A stretch of DNA of 64,000 nt, from NCBI RefSeq assembly GCF_022095675.1, contig NZ_JAHYSG010000045.1:1-64000 (forward strand), written 5' to 3'. Both the position numbers and the translations under genes were made by a program. Source of the DNA: Dactylosporangium sp. AC04546. GTDB lineage: Bacteria > Actinomycetota > Actinomycetes > Mycobacteriales > Micromonosporaceae. Under the pieces are notes generated by a model. It did not search any database. It was not told the DNA's origin and saw nothing but the letters and a program-made list of their open reading frames with translations. Position 1 is the stretch's first letter. Every line of letters starts with the position of its first letter. Positions 24,969 to 33,805 of the stretch are shown in pieces.

Positions 24969-25969
24969 TGCGCATCTGGCTGCTCGCCTACCCGCGCGAC
25001 CACCGGCGCGACGAGATCCTGGAGACCCTGCGCGAGGCCGGCCGGACCCGGCCCACGGCCAGGGAGGCCGCCAACCTGCTGCGCCACGGCCTGCGGGCCC
25101 GCCTGGGCCGCCCGGCCAGCCGCACGGTCGCGGTCTGGGCCACCCTGACCGCGCTGATCTGCGGCCTGTTCACGGCGGCGTTCGCGGTCCGCGCGGCGTG
25201 GGAGACGGCCCGCCCCCTCCCGACGGCCGCCGAGGCCACGGCGATGCTGGCCGAGATCCTGCCGGGCCAGCAGTTCGAGGGCCTGGCCGACGCCCCGTCC
25301 CTGTTCGTCATCTACGGCGGCCCGCTGCGCTGGTCCGCCGCCCGCGACCTGCTGCTGGGCGACGGCGCGGAGTACCAGCCGGCGGGCGTGGGCGGCGGCA
25401 CCCCCGGCGACGCCGACGTCGCCGTGACGGTCCAGCGGCTGCGCGACCTGGGCTGGACGGTCTCCCCGCCGATCGAGCGCGACCTGTACGGCTGCGTCGG
25501 CCCGCCCTGCGACCCCGCGACGATCCCGACGTCGACAACCCTGGTCGCCTCGCGCGGCGACACGGTCCTCACGGTGGAGCTGACGGGCACCTACGTGTCG
25601 GCGTCGTTCCAGCGCACGGCCCCGTGGCCGGTCTGGCCGGCAGGCATCGCGGGCTTCCTCCTCGGCGCGGCGATGTCCTTCCTGCTCTTCGGCTGGGCCA
25701 GCCGCCGCCGGCCGCGGACCTCGGCGACGGTACTGCTGGCGATCGCCCTGTTCCTCTGGTGGACCCCGACCGTCTTCGCGGTGCCCCTCGCGCTCAACCA
25801 CCACCTGGGCGAGCCCCACCCGTCGTGGCATCCGATGTGGGAGTGGCTGGGCCAGCCGACGTTCTCCCTGCTGTTCCTGCTGGGCACCGCCGCGGCCCTG
25901 CTGAGCCTGGCCGTCTCCGCTCTGCCGGCCGATGCGCGGGACGGCCGTGCGCGAGCAGTGGTTCAGTAG
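24968..25969 (+). CDS. PadR-linked membrane protein
   Basis: A 333-residue protein. The cytoplasmic N-terminus is MRIWLLAYPRDHRRDEILETL, as in many PadR-partner proteins whose first residues resemble permease-associated segments. One helix follows near 59-78, then an extracellular domain of about 140 residues with a CVGPPC cysteine pair, then three helices at the end (about 220-320). It is coupled to the PadR gene by TGATG. Function unknown; a sensor or stress-linked membrane role fits the context. Its end overlaps the convergent nitrate reductase gene by 7 nt. Confidence 0.78.
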   Translation: MRIWLLAYPRDHRRDEILETLREAGRTRPTAREAANLLRHGLRARLGRPASRTVAVWATLTALICGLFTAAFAVRAAWETARPLPTAAEATAMLAEILPGQQFEGLADAPSLFVIYGGPLRWSAARDLLLGDGAEYQPAGVGGGTPGDADVAVTVQRLRDLGWTVSPPIERDLYGCVGPPCDPATIPTSTTLVASRGDTVLTVELTGTYVSASFQRTAPWPVWPAGIAGFLLGAAMSFLLFGWASRRRPRTSATVLLAIALFLWWTPTVFAVPLALNHHLGEPHPSWHPMWEWLGQPTFSLLFLLGTAAALLSLAVSALPADARDGRARAVVQ

Positions 25970-28900
25970 ACGTCGCGCAGGTAGCGCTTCTCGCTGACCA
26001 GCTGCTTCACGTAGGCCGCGGCCGCCTCCTCGGACAGGTGGCCGTGGGCCGCCGCCACGTCGCGCAGGGCCTGGTCGACGTCCTTGGCCATGCGGGTCGC
26101 GTCGCCGCAGACGTAGAAGCAGGCGCCCTCCTGGAGCCATGCCCACAGCTGGGCGCCGTGCTCGCGCATGCGGTCCTGCACGTACACCTTCGACCGCTGG
26201 TCGCGGGAGAACGCCAGGTCCAGCCGGGTCAGGGTGCCGGCGTCGCGGAACGCGGCGAGCTCCTCCTCGTAGTAGAAGTCGGTCGCACGGCGCTGCTCGC
26301 CGAAGAACAGCCAGTTGCCGCCGCGGGCGCCCCTCGCGTGGCGCTCCTGGAGGAAGCCGACGAACGGGGCCACGCCGGTGCCGGGGCCGACCATGATCAT
26401 GGGAGTGTCGTCGGCGGGCGGGCGGAAGTGCGGGGCCTTCTGGAGGTACACCGGGACCTCGGACTCCAGCAGCGCGTCGGCGAGGAACGTGGAGGCGACG
26501 CCCTTGCGCGGCCGGCCGTGCGGGTTGTCGAAGCGGACGACCGACACCGTGAGGCTGACGGACCCGGGGGCGCGCAGGGGCGAGGAGGAGATGCTGTACT
26601 GCCGGGGCTGCAGGCGCTTGAGCACCCCCAGCCACTCGGCGGCCGTGGCCTCGGTCCCGTGCTCCGCGATGACGTCGATCGCCTGGCGGCCATAGGTGTA
26701 CTTCGCGAGCTCGCCCTGGTTGTCGGGCCGCAGCAACGCCTTCAGGGTCGTGTCGTGCGACCGGTCCGCGACGAAGCGCAGCAGGTCGGGCGTGATCCGG
26801 GTGATGTCGTACTGCCGCAGCAGGGCCGCGCCGAACGACGGGTCGTCGACGCCGGTCACGTCGAGCCACTCGTCGACGAGCGACGCGCAGTTCGTCGGCC
26901 ACACGCCGAGCGAGTCGCCGGCCTCGTAGTCGAGGTCGGCGGCGAACGTGAACCGCCGCACCTCCTTGGCCGAGCCGGGGCGGCTCAGCAGCTCGTTGCC
27001 GGTGAGGACGCCGGTGACCGGCTCGCGCCTGGAGCCGGTCCGCCGGGCCGGTGACGCGGCGGTACTGCGGAGGGCCTTGAGCACGTCGTCGAGCCAGCCG
27101 TGCGCGGCGTCCTCGTAGTCCGGCTCCAGGTCGACCCGCGGGGTGAGCCGGACGCCGCCCAGCTCGTCGAGGCGCGCGTCGAGGGCCCGGCCGTGGCCGC
27201 AGAAGTTGGCGTAGCTGGAGTCGCCGAACGCGAGCACGGCGTAGCGGCGGCCGTCGAAGCGGATCGGGTCGGGGCCGTGCAGCGACTCCCAGAACCCGGC
27301 GCCGTTGTCGGGCGCCTCGCCGTCGCCGAAGGTGCTGGTGATGATGAGCAGGTCGGCGCCGCTGGTGGCCAGATCGGCCGCCGCCGAGGTCATGCTGCGC
27401 AGGTCCGCCTGCCAGCCCTCGTCGGCCAGGCGGCGGCTCACCAGGCCGGCGAACTCCTCGGCGTTGCCGGTCTGCGACGCCCAGAGGACGTGGACGGTAC
27501 GGGCGGGTCCCGGTGCCTCGACGGTCGCCGGCGGCCGGCCGCCGAAGGTGCCGGCGAGGAAGCCGTTGACCCACTGCGCCCGCGCCGGGTCGAACGGCGC
27601 GTTCTCGGGCAGCATCGGCGCCGTCGCCGGCGGGGCGGCGGTGAGCGCGCTGAGGAAGCCGGCGAGGTACAGCCGCTCCCCCTCGGTCAGCCGGGGCGGG
27701 GTCAGGTCGAGCCCGAGCGGCCCCTCCCGCGGCGGCGTCGCGACCCGCGTGAGGCTGACCGCGCACACCTTCAGCTCCGGCTGGAAGGAGATCGGGTCGA
27801 CGGCGTCGCTGGTGACGGCGTTGACGCTGCGGTACTCGCCGAACAGGTCGTTCCAGTGGAACGGCGCGAAGCAGTTGCCGGGCATGACCCGGTCGGTGAC
27901 CCGGGCCGGCAGCACCGCCCGGCCGCGGCGCGAGGCGACCTCGACCTCGTCGCCGTCGGCCACCCCGAGCCGCTCGGCGTCGGCCGGGTTGACCTCCACG
28001 AACGGGCCCGGGTTGAGCTTGTTGAGCTTGGTCACCTTGCCCGTCTTGGTCAGCGTGTGCCACTGGTGCTGCACGCGGCCGGTGTTGAGCAGGAACGGGA
28101 AGTCGTCGTCGGGCAGCTCGGCCGGGTCGAGGTGCGGGCGGGCGAAGAACACCGCCTTGCCGCTCGCGGTGGCGAACGTCAGCCGCCTGCCGCCAGCGGG
28201 CTGGTGGAGGTACCGGATGGGATTGCGCGGCGGCGCTCCGGGCGGCGCGGGCCACTGCACCGGCTCGGTCCGCAGCCGCTCGTAGCTCACGCCGCGCAGG
28301 TCGTAGCCGGTCTGCGGGTTCCAGAACCGCTGGATCTCGGCGAACACGTCCTCGGCGCTGTCGTAGGCGAAGGCGTCGGCGTACCCCATCTCGGCGGCGA
28401 TCCGCGCGATCAGCTCCCAGTCGGCGAGCGCCTCGCCCGGCGGGTCGGCGACCTGCTGGACCAGCGTGAGGTTGCGCTCCGAGTTGATCATGACACCGTC
28501 GATCTCGGACCACATGGCGGCCGGGAGGATGACGTCGGCGTAGGCGTTGGTCTCCGTCTCGGCGTACGCGTCCTGGGTGACGACCAGCTCGGCCCGCTCC
28601 AGGCCCTCGATCACGGTCCGCCGGTTGCCGACCGAGGCCACCGGGTTGGTGCAGATGATCCAGCACGCCTTGACCTCGCCGGCGGCCATCCGCTCGAACA
28701 GCTCGACGGTGCCCTTGCCGACGTCGGTGCGCAGGGTGCCGCCGGGCAGGCCCCAGGCCTCCTCGACGAAGACGCGGTCCTGCTCGACGAGGACCGAGCG
28801 CTGGCCGGGCAGGCCGGGTCCCATGTACCCCATCTCGCGCCCGCCCATCGCGTTGGGCTGGCCGGTGAGCGAGAACGGGCCGCTGCCTCGCCGGCAGATG

Positions 28901-29865
28901 GCACCGGTCGCCAGGTGCAGGTTGACCAGGGCGTTGGTGTTCCAGGTGCCGTGGGTGCTCTGGTTGAGCCCCATCGTCCAGCAGCTCATCCACTCGCCGG
29001 CGGCGCCGATGAGGTCCGCGGCTTTGCGCACGTCGGCGCTGTCCAGCCCGGTGATCGCAGCGACCTTGTCCGGGGTGTAGTCGGCGAGGAACCCGGGCAT
29101 CGCCTCCCAGCCCTCGGTGTGTTCGTTGATGAACGCCTCGTCGATGCCTCCGCCCTGGTCGAGCAGGTACAGCAGGCCGTTGAGCAGCGCCAGGTCGGTG
29201 CCCGGCCTGAGCTGGAGGAACAGGTCGGCCTTGTCGGCGGTCGCGGTGCGGCGCGGGTCGACCACGATGAGCTTGGCGCCGGCCTTGACCCGGTCCATCA
29301 TGCGCAGGTACAGGATCGGATGACAGTCGGCCATGTTCGAGCCGATGACCAGGAACAGGTCGGCGTGGTCGAAGTCCTCGTAGGAGCCGGGCGGGCCGTC
29401 GGCGCCGAGCGACAGCTTGTAGCCGCTGCCGGCGCTGGCCATGCAGAGGCGGGAGTTGCTCTCGATCTGGTTGGTGCGCACGAAGCCCTTGGCGAGCTTG
29501 TTCGCGAGGTACTGCGCCTCCAGGGTCATCTGCCCCGACACGTAGAAGGCGACAGCGTCGGGGCCGTGCTCGTCGATGATGGCTCTGAGCCTTCGCGCGG
29601 TGTCCGCGATCGCCCGGTCGACGGGGGTGTCCGCCGGTTCCGCGCCGCGGTGCTGCCGCACCTTCGCCGTCGCCAGGCGGCCCGGACCGGCGAGCATCTC
29701 GGCGCTCGTCGCACCCTTGGTGCAGAGCCGGCCCGCGTTCGCCGGGTGCTGCCGGTCGCCGGTCACCTTGAGCACGCGGCGACGGCCGTCGGGGTCCGTC
29801 GCCACGTCGAGGACCATGCCGCAGCCGACCCCGCAGTACGAACAGACCGTGCGGGTCTGCGTCAC
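25963..29865 (-). CDS. Assimilatory nitrate reductase fused to a flavodoxin/CysJ-type reductase
   Basis: A 1300-residue fusion that should reduce nitrate to nitrite with electrons from NADPH. The N-terminal part has a [4Fe-4S] site (C8, C11, C15, C48) and the molybdenum-ligand Cys141 in SNSRLCMASAG, then a molybdopterin oxidoreductase fold. From about residue 788 a flavodoxin domain begins (HVLWASQTGNAEEF), followed by a CysJ-like FAD/NADP reductase with RQYSISSSPL, GPGTGVAPFVGFLQER and a terminal DVY. Such NasC-CysJ fusions are known in actinomycetes. TACGGT lies 7 nt before GTG 29865. A MOSC gene lies 58 bp upstream on the same strand. No nirBD or narK is in view. Confidence 0.93.
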   Translation of the reverse strand: MTQTRTVCSYCGVGCGMVLDVATDPDGRRRVLKVTGDRQHPANAGRLCTKGATSAEMLAGPGRLATAKVRQHRGAEPADTPVDRAIADTARRLRAIIDEHGPDAVAFYVSGQMTLEAQYLANKLAKGFVRTNQIESNSRLCMASAGSGYKLSLGADGPPGSYEDFDHADLFLVIGSNMADCHPILYLRMMDRVKAGAKLIVVDPRRTATADKADLFLQLRPGTDLALLNGLLYLLDQGGGIDEAFINEHTEGWEAMPGFLADYTPDKVAAITGLDSADVRKAADLIGAAGEWMSCWTMGLNQSTHGTWNTNALVNLHLATGAICRRGSGPFSLTGQPNAMGGREMGYMGPGLPGQRSVLVEQDRVFVEEAWGLPGGTLRTDVGKGTVELFERMAAGEVKACWIICTNPVASVGNRRTVIEGLERAELVVTQDAYAETETNAYADVILPAAMWSEIDGVMINSERNLTLVQQVADPPGEALADWELIARIAAEMGYADAFAYDSAEDVFAEIQRFWNPQTGYDLRGVSYERLRTEPVQWPAPPGAPPRNPIRYLHQPAGGRRLTFATASGKAVFFARPHLDPAELPDDDFPFLLNTGRVQHQWHTLTKTGKVTKLNKLNPGPFVEVNPADAERLGVADGDEVEVASRRGRAVLPARVTDRVMPGNCFAPFHWNDLFGEYRSVNAVTSDAVDPISFQPELKVCAVSLTRVATPPREGPLGLDLTPPRLTEGERLYLAGFLSALTAAPPATAPMLPENAPFDPARAQWVNGFLAGTFGGRPPATVEAPGPARTVHVLWASQTGNAEEFAGLVSRRLADEGWQADLRSMTSAAADLATSGADLLIITSTFGDGEAPDNGAGFWESLHGPDPIRFDGRRYAVLAFGDSSYANFCGHGRALDARLDELGGVRLTPRVDLEPDYEDAAHGWLDDVLKALRSTAASPARRTGSRREPVTGVLTGNELLSRPGSAKEVRRFTFAADLDYEAGDSLGVWPTNCASLVDEWLDVTGVDDPSFGAALLRQYDITRITPDLLRFVADRSHDTTLKALLRPDNQGELAKYTYGRQAIDVIAEHGTEATAAEWLGVLKRLQPRQYSISSSPLRAPGSVSLTVSVVRFDNPHGRPRKGVASTFLADALLESEVPVYLQKAPHFRPPADDTPMIMVGPGTGVAPFVGFLQERHARGARGGNWLFFGEQRRATDFYYEEELAAFRDAGTLTRLDLAFSRDQRSKVYVQDRMREHGAQLWAWLQEGACFYVCGDATRMAKDVDQALRDVAAAHGHLSEEAAAAYVKQLVSEKRYLRDVY

Positions 29866-29868
29866 GGT

Positions 29869-29881
29869 CCGTACCGTACGG
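29869..29881 (-). promoter_or_regulatory. Dyad over the -10 of the nitrate reductase gene
   Basis: CCGTAC-C-GTACGG is a perfect dyad that contains the TACGGT -10 (29878-29873). Next to it TTACACCG occurs twice (29891-29898, 29933-29940) and CGGTGTT once inverted (about 29906-29912). These could be sites for a nitrogen regulator. I could not match a GlnR box. Confidence 0.4.
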
Positions 29882-29923
29882 GCGGCCCGTTACACCGACG
29901 TCACGCGGTGTTGTCCGGCGTGA

Positions 29924-30664
29924 TTACACCGCTCCCACATTCGAAGCGCCGTCGATGTGAACGAGATCGCCGACGCGGAGGGTGCCCGGGCGGCTGACCG
30001 TCGCGTACGCCCCGACGCAGGTCAGCTTGCCGAGGTCGAACACCTGGACGCGGTTCTGCCGCGCGGCGGTGCGGATCACGGACGGGTCGGCGGGCAGGTC
30101 GCCGTGGGCCAGGGTGGGGATCACGCAGCGGGGCGTCGGAACGACCGCCTCGATCTCGGCGCTGCCGATCGCGATCCTCTTCCCGGGCCAGTCGTTCTCC
30201 GCGAAGGGCTCGCCGTCGACCATGCGCACGACGATGTTCGGGCGGAACCTGCGGTGGTCGGCCCGGAGGGCGTCGAGGGTGGCCGTCGTGACGACGTGCA
30301 CCGGGGCGAAGTCGACGAACGTCCGCCTCGGCAGGACATTTCTGGTCATTTCGCCCGCGCCTGGCTCGGTCTCGGGCGTCAGCCGTTCGAGGGTGGCGCC
30401 CTCCGGCACCTCGCTGACGAGGTCCACCATTTCGGACATTTCTGAAATGGTCACCGTGCCGTCTTCCTCGTAGCGGGCGCTGTGCTGCAGCAGCCAGCCC
30501 CACTTCCGGGGGTTCTTCGCGCTCGCCACCAGGCCCGTCTCGCGGTCCACCAGCGCGTACCGGCGGTCGCCCACGAGGCCGTCGGCCTCCAGCGCGACCT
30601 CGGACAGCTCCTCGCCCAGCATCGACTTCACCGGGTACCGCCCCAGCCACACGATCTCGCCCAC
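29924..30664 (-). CDS. MOSC-domain protein with N-terminal beta barrel (mARC-like)
   Basis: A 246-residue protein with an N-terminal MOSC_N barrel (GEIVWLGRYPVKSMLGEEL, then LEADGLVGDRRYALVD) and a C-terminal MOSC domain. The latter has RFRPNIVVRM and the conserved Cys in PTPRCVIPTLAHGDLP. Proteins of this shape are related to the molybdenum enzyme mARC. It lies directly upstream of the molybdenum nitrate reductase on the same strand, so a shared molybdenum theme is plausible. GTG 30664 is my choice; ATG 30694 is in frame but overlaps the divergent MerR start. Confidence 0.85.
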   Translation of the reverse strand: MGEIVWLGRYPVKSMLGEELSEVALEADGLVGDRRYALVDRETGLVASAKNPRKWGWLLQHSARYEEDGTVTISEMSEMVDLVSEVPEGATLERLTPETEPGAGEMTRNVLPRRTFVDFAPVHVVTTATLDALRADHRRFRPNIVVRMVDGEPFAENDWPGKRIAIGSAEIEAVVPTPRCVIPTLAHGDLPADPSVIRTAARQNRVQVFDLGKLTCVGAYATVSRPGTLRVGDLVHIDGASNVGAV

Positions 30665-30692
30665 CGGTACATCCTGCCGGTACAACTGACAC

Positions 30693-31055
30693 ATGCGGTA
30701 CACCCCACGCGAGGTCGTCGACCGGACCGGCTTCACCCTCGACACCCTGCGCTACTACGAGCGCATCGGCCTGCTCGACGACATCGACCGCAACGCGGGC
30801 GGCCAACGCGTCTTCTCCGACGACGACATCGCGTGGCTGGAGATCCTGCGCTGCCTGCGCGACACCGGCATGCCGATCGCCCGCATGCTGCGCTACGCCG
30901 AGCTGGCCCGCGGCGGCGACGCCACGTTCGCCGAGCGCGCCGAGCTCCTGGAGGAGCACGACCGCGAGATCGAGGCGAAGATCGCGGCCCTGCGCGAGGA
31001 GCAGACCCGCATCCGCCACAAGATCGAGTGGTACCACTCCGCGCTGGGCCAGTGA
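30693..31055 (+). CDS. MerR-family regulator
   Basis: A 120-residue MerR protein. The winged helix is YTPREVVDRTGFTLDTLRYYERIGLL with GGQRVFSDDDIAWLEILRCL, followed by a coiled helix ending RIRHKIEWYHSALGQ. There are no metal-binding cysteines. It belongs to the group with a short C-terminus, such as stress or aldehyde-responsive MerR proteins. TACAAC lies 6 nt before ATG 30693. Two direct CCGGTACA repeats (30664-30671 and 30678-30685) sit in the divergent promoter and may be its operator. Its target may be the MOSC-nitrate reductase operon. Confidence 0.87.
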   Translation: MRYTPREVVDRTGFTLDTLRYYERIGLLDDIDRNAGGQRVFSDDDIAWLEILRCLRDTGMPIARMLRYAELARGGDATFAERAELLEEHDREIEAKIAALREEQTRIRHKIEWYHSALGQ

Positions 31056-31081
31056 CCTGGGGCGCGCTCCAGCTCCCAGGT
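31055..31081 (+). terminator. Hairpin after the MerR gene
   Basis: ACCTGGG (31055-31061) and CCCAGGT (31075-31081) form a 7-bp stem with a 13-nt loop, starting at the last base of the MerR stop codon. It is followed by TT but no U-tract. Many actinomycete terminators lack a U-tract, so it is a plausible transcript end. Confidence 0.45.
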
Positions 31082-31137
31082 TTCGCCCCAACCGGCCGCC
31101 CCGCCGGCGCCTGACACCAGTTACCGCGCGCGGGCCG

Positions 31138-31470
31138 ATGACGATCACCGAGCTGGCCGAGTCGGTGCAGCGTACGCACTCGGCGATGAGCCAGAAGGTC
31201 GCGGCCATGCGGGCCGCCGGGTGGGTCCGGACGACGACCGGCGTCGATGCCAGGACGAAGCGCGTGGCGCTGACCGCGAAGGCGCAGCGGGTCGCCTGGC
31301 GGTTGGCCGCCGAGTGGCGGGCGACCGAGGCGGCACTGACGGAACTCGAGGCCGAGGTGCCGTACCCGCTCAGCCGGGTCGTCAGGGACCTCGAGGCGGC
31401 CCTGCGGCGGCGCAGCTTCCACGACCGCATCGCCGACCAGCTCGCGCGGGATCCGGCGTGGCAGCCCTGA
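31138..31470 (+). pseudogene. MarR-family regulator, N-terminally truncated
   Basis: The 110-residue frame is the winged-helix half of a MarR protein: ITELAESVQRTHSAMSQKVAAMRAAGWV, then the wing and a C-terminal helix. MarR proteins need about 30 more N-terminal residues for the first dimer helix. In frame upstream there is only Pro/Arg-rich sequence (from about 31087), not a helix. It overlaps the start of a broken MFS gene, and MarR-MFS pairs are common. It therefore looks like a decayed partner. A short functional form is less likely. Confidence 0.6.
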
Positions 31471-31950
31471 TCGACGTCGCGCCGCTGCGGTCGTCGCCGC
31501 AGTTCCGGCGGCTCTGGCTGGGCCGGGTGTGCTCGATGTTCGGCGGGGCAGATGACGCTCGTCGCCGTGATGTTCCAGCTCTGGGACACCACGCACAGCA
31601 CCGCCTGGACGGGCGCGGCGGCCCTCGCGCAGGCGTTGCCGCTCATCGCGTTCGGCCTCTTCGCGGGCGCGCTGGCCGTGGCCGGCGCGGCGGACACGGT
31701 GGCCGTCGTCTGCCGCAGCACGGTGGTCCAGCTGCACACGCCCGATGCGCTGCTGGGCCGGGTGGCGGCGGCCGAGCAGATCGTCGGCCAGGCCGGCCCG
31801 GACGTCGGCAACTTCCGCGCTGGCCTGCTCGCGGTCCCGCTGGGCGCCACCACGACCCTGGTGAGCGGCGGCGCCCGGTGTGTGCTCGCGGTCGCGGCCG
31901 TCGCCCGGACGACCCCCGCACTCACCGCCCGCGGATCGACCGGTCGCTGA
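31458..31950 (+). pseudogene. MFS transporter remnant with frameshift and internal deletion
   Basis: GTG 31458 begins a typical MFS_3 N-terminus (DVAPLRSSPQFRRLWLGRV). A run of four G (31545-31548) shifts the frame by one base, and the sequence resumes as QMTLVAVMFQLWDTTHSTAW and the second helix to FGLFAGALA. That is joined directly to a segment from the family's second half (AGAADTVAVVCRSTVVQLHTPDALLGRVAAAEQIVGQAGPD), so some 200 or more codons are missing. Two independent lesions show it is not functional. The overlapping MarR remnant was probably its regulator. Confidence 0.82.
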
Positions 31951-31999
31951 CGACGCTGCCGTCCACCCGGCCATCGGGCCCATGCCCGCCGACGTGCCA

Positions 32000-32866
32000 T
32001 CACGCCACGACCGCGCCGGCGATGCCGTTGAGGGCGGTCAGCGCGGGCTCCGGCAGGACGACATCCGCCGCCGCGACGTTCTCACGCAGATGCGCGACGG
32101 AGGACGTGCCCGGGATGAGGGCCATCGTCGGGGAGCGCTGGAGCAGCCAGGCCAGGGCCACCTGCTGCGGCGTCGCGCCGAGGTCGGCGGCGACGCGGGT
32201 CAGCGTCTCCGACTGCAGCGGCGAGAAGCCACCCAGCGGGAAGAAGGCGGCGAACGCGATGCCCTCGGCGGCGCACCGGTCGACGAGGGCGTCGTCCTGG
32301 CGGTTGGCCAGGTTGTAGAGGTTTTGCACGGTGACCACCGGGGCGATCTTCTGCGCCTCGGTGAGCTGCCCGTCCGTCACGCCGCTCAGCCCGAGGTGGC
32401 GGATGAGGCCCTCCTCGCGCAGCTCGGCGAGGGCTTCGAACTGCTCGCTGATCGGCGCGTCGCCGGTGCTCTCGGCGACGCCGACGCGCAGGTTCACCAC
32501 GTCGAGCACGTCGAGGCCGAGGTGCTCGAGGTTGTCGTGCACCTGCGCCTTGAGATCGTCGGGCTCCAGCGACGGGATCCAGGAGCCGTCCGCGCCCCGG
32601 CGGGCGCCGACCTTGGTGACGATGCGCAGGTCCGCCGCGTATGGGCTGAGGGCCTCCCGGATCAGCTCGTTGACGACGGCCGGGCCGTAGAAGTCGCTGG
32701 TGTCGATGTGGGTGATGCCGAGGGCGACGACCTCGCGCAGCACGGCGAGCGCCCGGTCGCGGTCCTTCGGCGGGCCGAAGACGCGCGGGCCGGCGAGCTG
32801 CATGGCGCCGTAGCCCATGCGCGTGATGGTGAGGTCCCCGGCGAGGGTCAGCGTTGTGGTGTTCAT
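32000..32866 (-). CDS. Aldo/keto reductase with a substituted catalytic His
   Basis: A 288-residue aldo/keto reductase. Asp55 and Tyr60 are in HIDTSDFYG and Lys85 is in IVTKVG. The position of the catalytic His is Asn125 (DVVNLRVG). Subgroups with Asn or other residues here are known, and they keep some reductase activity or use another donor. The C-terminal cofactor segment IPGTSSVAHLRENVAAA is normal. It is divergent from the XRE regulator at 32981 with 114 bp between, so the regulator may control it. Confidence 0.9.
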   Translation of the reverse strand: MNTTTLTLAGDLTITRMGYGAMQLAGPRVFGPPKDRDRALAVLREVVALGITHIDTSDFYGPAVVNELIREALSPYAADLRIVTKVGARRGADGSWIPSLEPDDLKAQVHDNLEHLGLDVLDVVNLRVGVAESTGDAPISEQFEALAELREEGLIRHLGLSGVTDGQLTEAQKIAPVVTVQNLYNLANRQDDALVDRCAAEGIAFAAFFPLGGFSPLQSETLTRVAADLGATPQQVALAWLLQRSPTMALIPGTSSVAHLRENVAAADVVLPEPALTALNGIAGAVVA

Positions 32867-32980
32867 GGCTTCCACGGTCCACCGGCGGCGGCCGGTTGTG
32901 CAGTGCCCCGGTGATCCTAGGAGCGGCGGGACCAGGCACGGGAGCCCCTGCGGAGCGCTCGGCGGCCTACGGTGGTGGGC

Positions 32981-33805
32981 ATGAACGGTACCAACACGCT
33001 CGGCGAGTTCCTCCGCGCCCGGCGCGAGCAGGTGACACCGGAGGACGCCGGCCTCACCCCGGGCCCGGGCCTGCGCCGGGTCCGCGGCCTGCGCCGCGAG
33101 GAGGTCGCGATGCTGGCGGGCATCAGCTCCGACTACTACCTGCGCCTGGAGCAGGGCCGCGATCGCCACCCGTCGGTCCAGATCCTCGACGCCCTCGCTG
33201 GCGTCCTGCGGCTCGACGCGGCGGCGACGGAGTACATGATCGGCCTCACCCGCCCGCGCTCCCGCACGACCCGCCGCCGGTCCGCGGCCGACACCGTCCC
33301 GGCGAGCGTGCTGCACCTGATGACCGAGATGCCGATGCCGGCGTTCATCCAGAACCGATACCTCGACGTGCTCGCCGCCAACCGCATGGCCCACGCGCTG
33401 TCGCCCAACCTGGCCCCCGGCGTCAACCGTCTCCGCGCCGCCCTGCTCGACCCGGCCGAGAAGGCCCTGCACCGCGACTGGCCCGCGGCCACCGCCAACG
33501 CGATCGCCAGCCTGCGCGCGGAGGCGGGCACCAGCGACGACGACCCCAGGATGGCCGCCCTGGTCGGCGACCTGTCGCTGAAGAGCGACCGCTTCCGCAA
33601 GCTGTGGGCCCGCCACGACATCCGCGCCCGCGCGGGCCGCGTGAGCCGCCTGCACCACCTGGAGGTGGGCGACCTCGACCTGTTCTGCGACAAGCTCGGC
33701 ATCCCGGGCGAGGAGGGCCAGCTGCTGGTGGTGTATCACGCCGAGCCGGGCTCCGAGTCCTCCCGATTACTGAACCTGCTGGGCTCGCTGGCCGCCAGCT
33801 CGTAG
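32981..33805 (+). CDS. XRE-family regulator with MmyB-like ligand domain
   Basis: A 274-residue helix-turn-helix protein. The HTH is LGEFLRARREQVTPEDAG...LRREEVAMLAGISSDYYLRLEQGRDRHPS, the standard N-terminus of this actinobacterial group. The MmyB-like PAS-type domain follows, with MPAFIQNRYLDVLAANRMAHAL and VSRLHHLEVGDLDLF. ATG 32981 is preferred because TACGGT lies 7 nt upstream. Proteins of this type usually repress a divergent oxidoreductase; here that is the aldo/keto reductase. Its 3' end overlaps the convergent NACHT gene by 70 nt, so each transcript carries antisense to the other. Confidence 0.9.
   Translation: MNGTNTLGEFLRARREQVTPEDAGLTPGPGLRRVRGLRREEVAMLAGISSDYYLRLEQGRDRHPSVQILDALAGVLRLDAAATEYMIGLTRPRSRTTRRRSAADTVPASVLHLMTEMPMPAFIQNRYLDVLAANRMAHALSPNLAPGVNRLRAALLDPAEKALHRDWPAATANAIASLRAEAGTSDDDPRMAALVGDLSLKSDRFRKLWARHDIRARAGRVSRLHHLEVGDLDLFCDKLGIPGEEGQLLVVYHAEPGSESSRLLNLLGSLAASS

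Noticed and set aside
29866..29923. GlnR box before nitrate reductase
   Set aside because: No sequence fits the GTnAC-N6-GaAAC pattern well; only unrelated dyads were found.
27100..29997. Plus-strand open frame opposite nitrate reductase
   Set aside because: Antisense shadow; the minus frame carries the Fe-S, molybdenum and flavin motifs.
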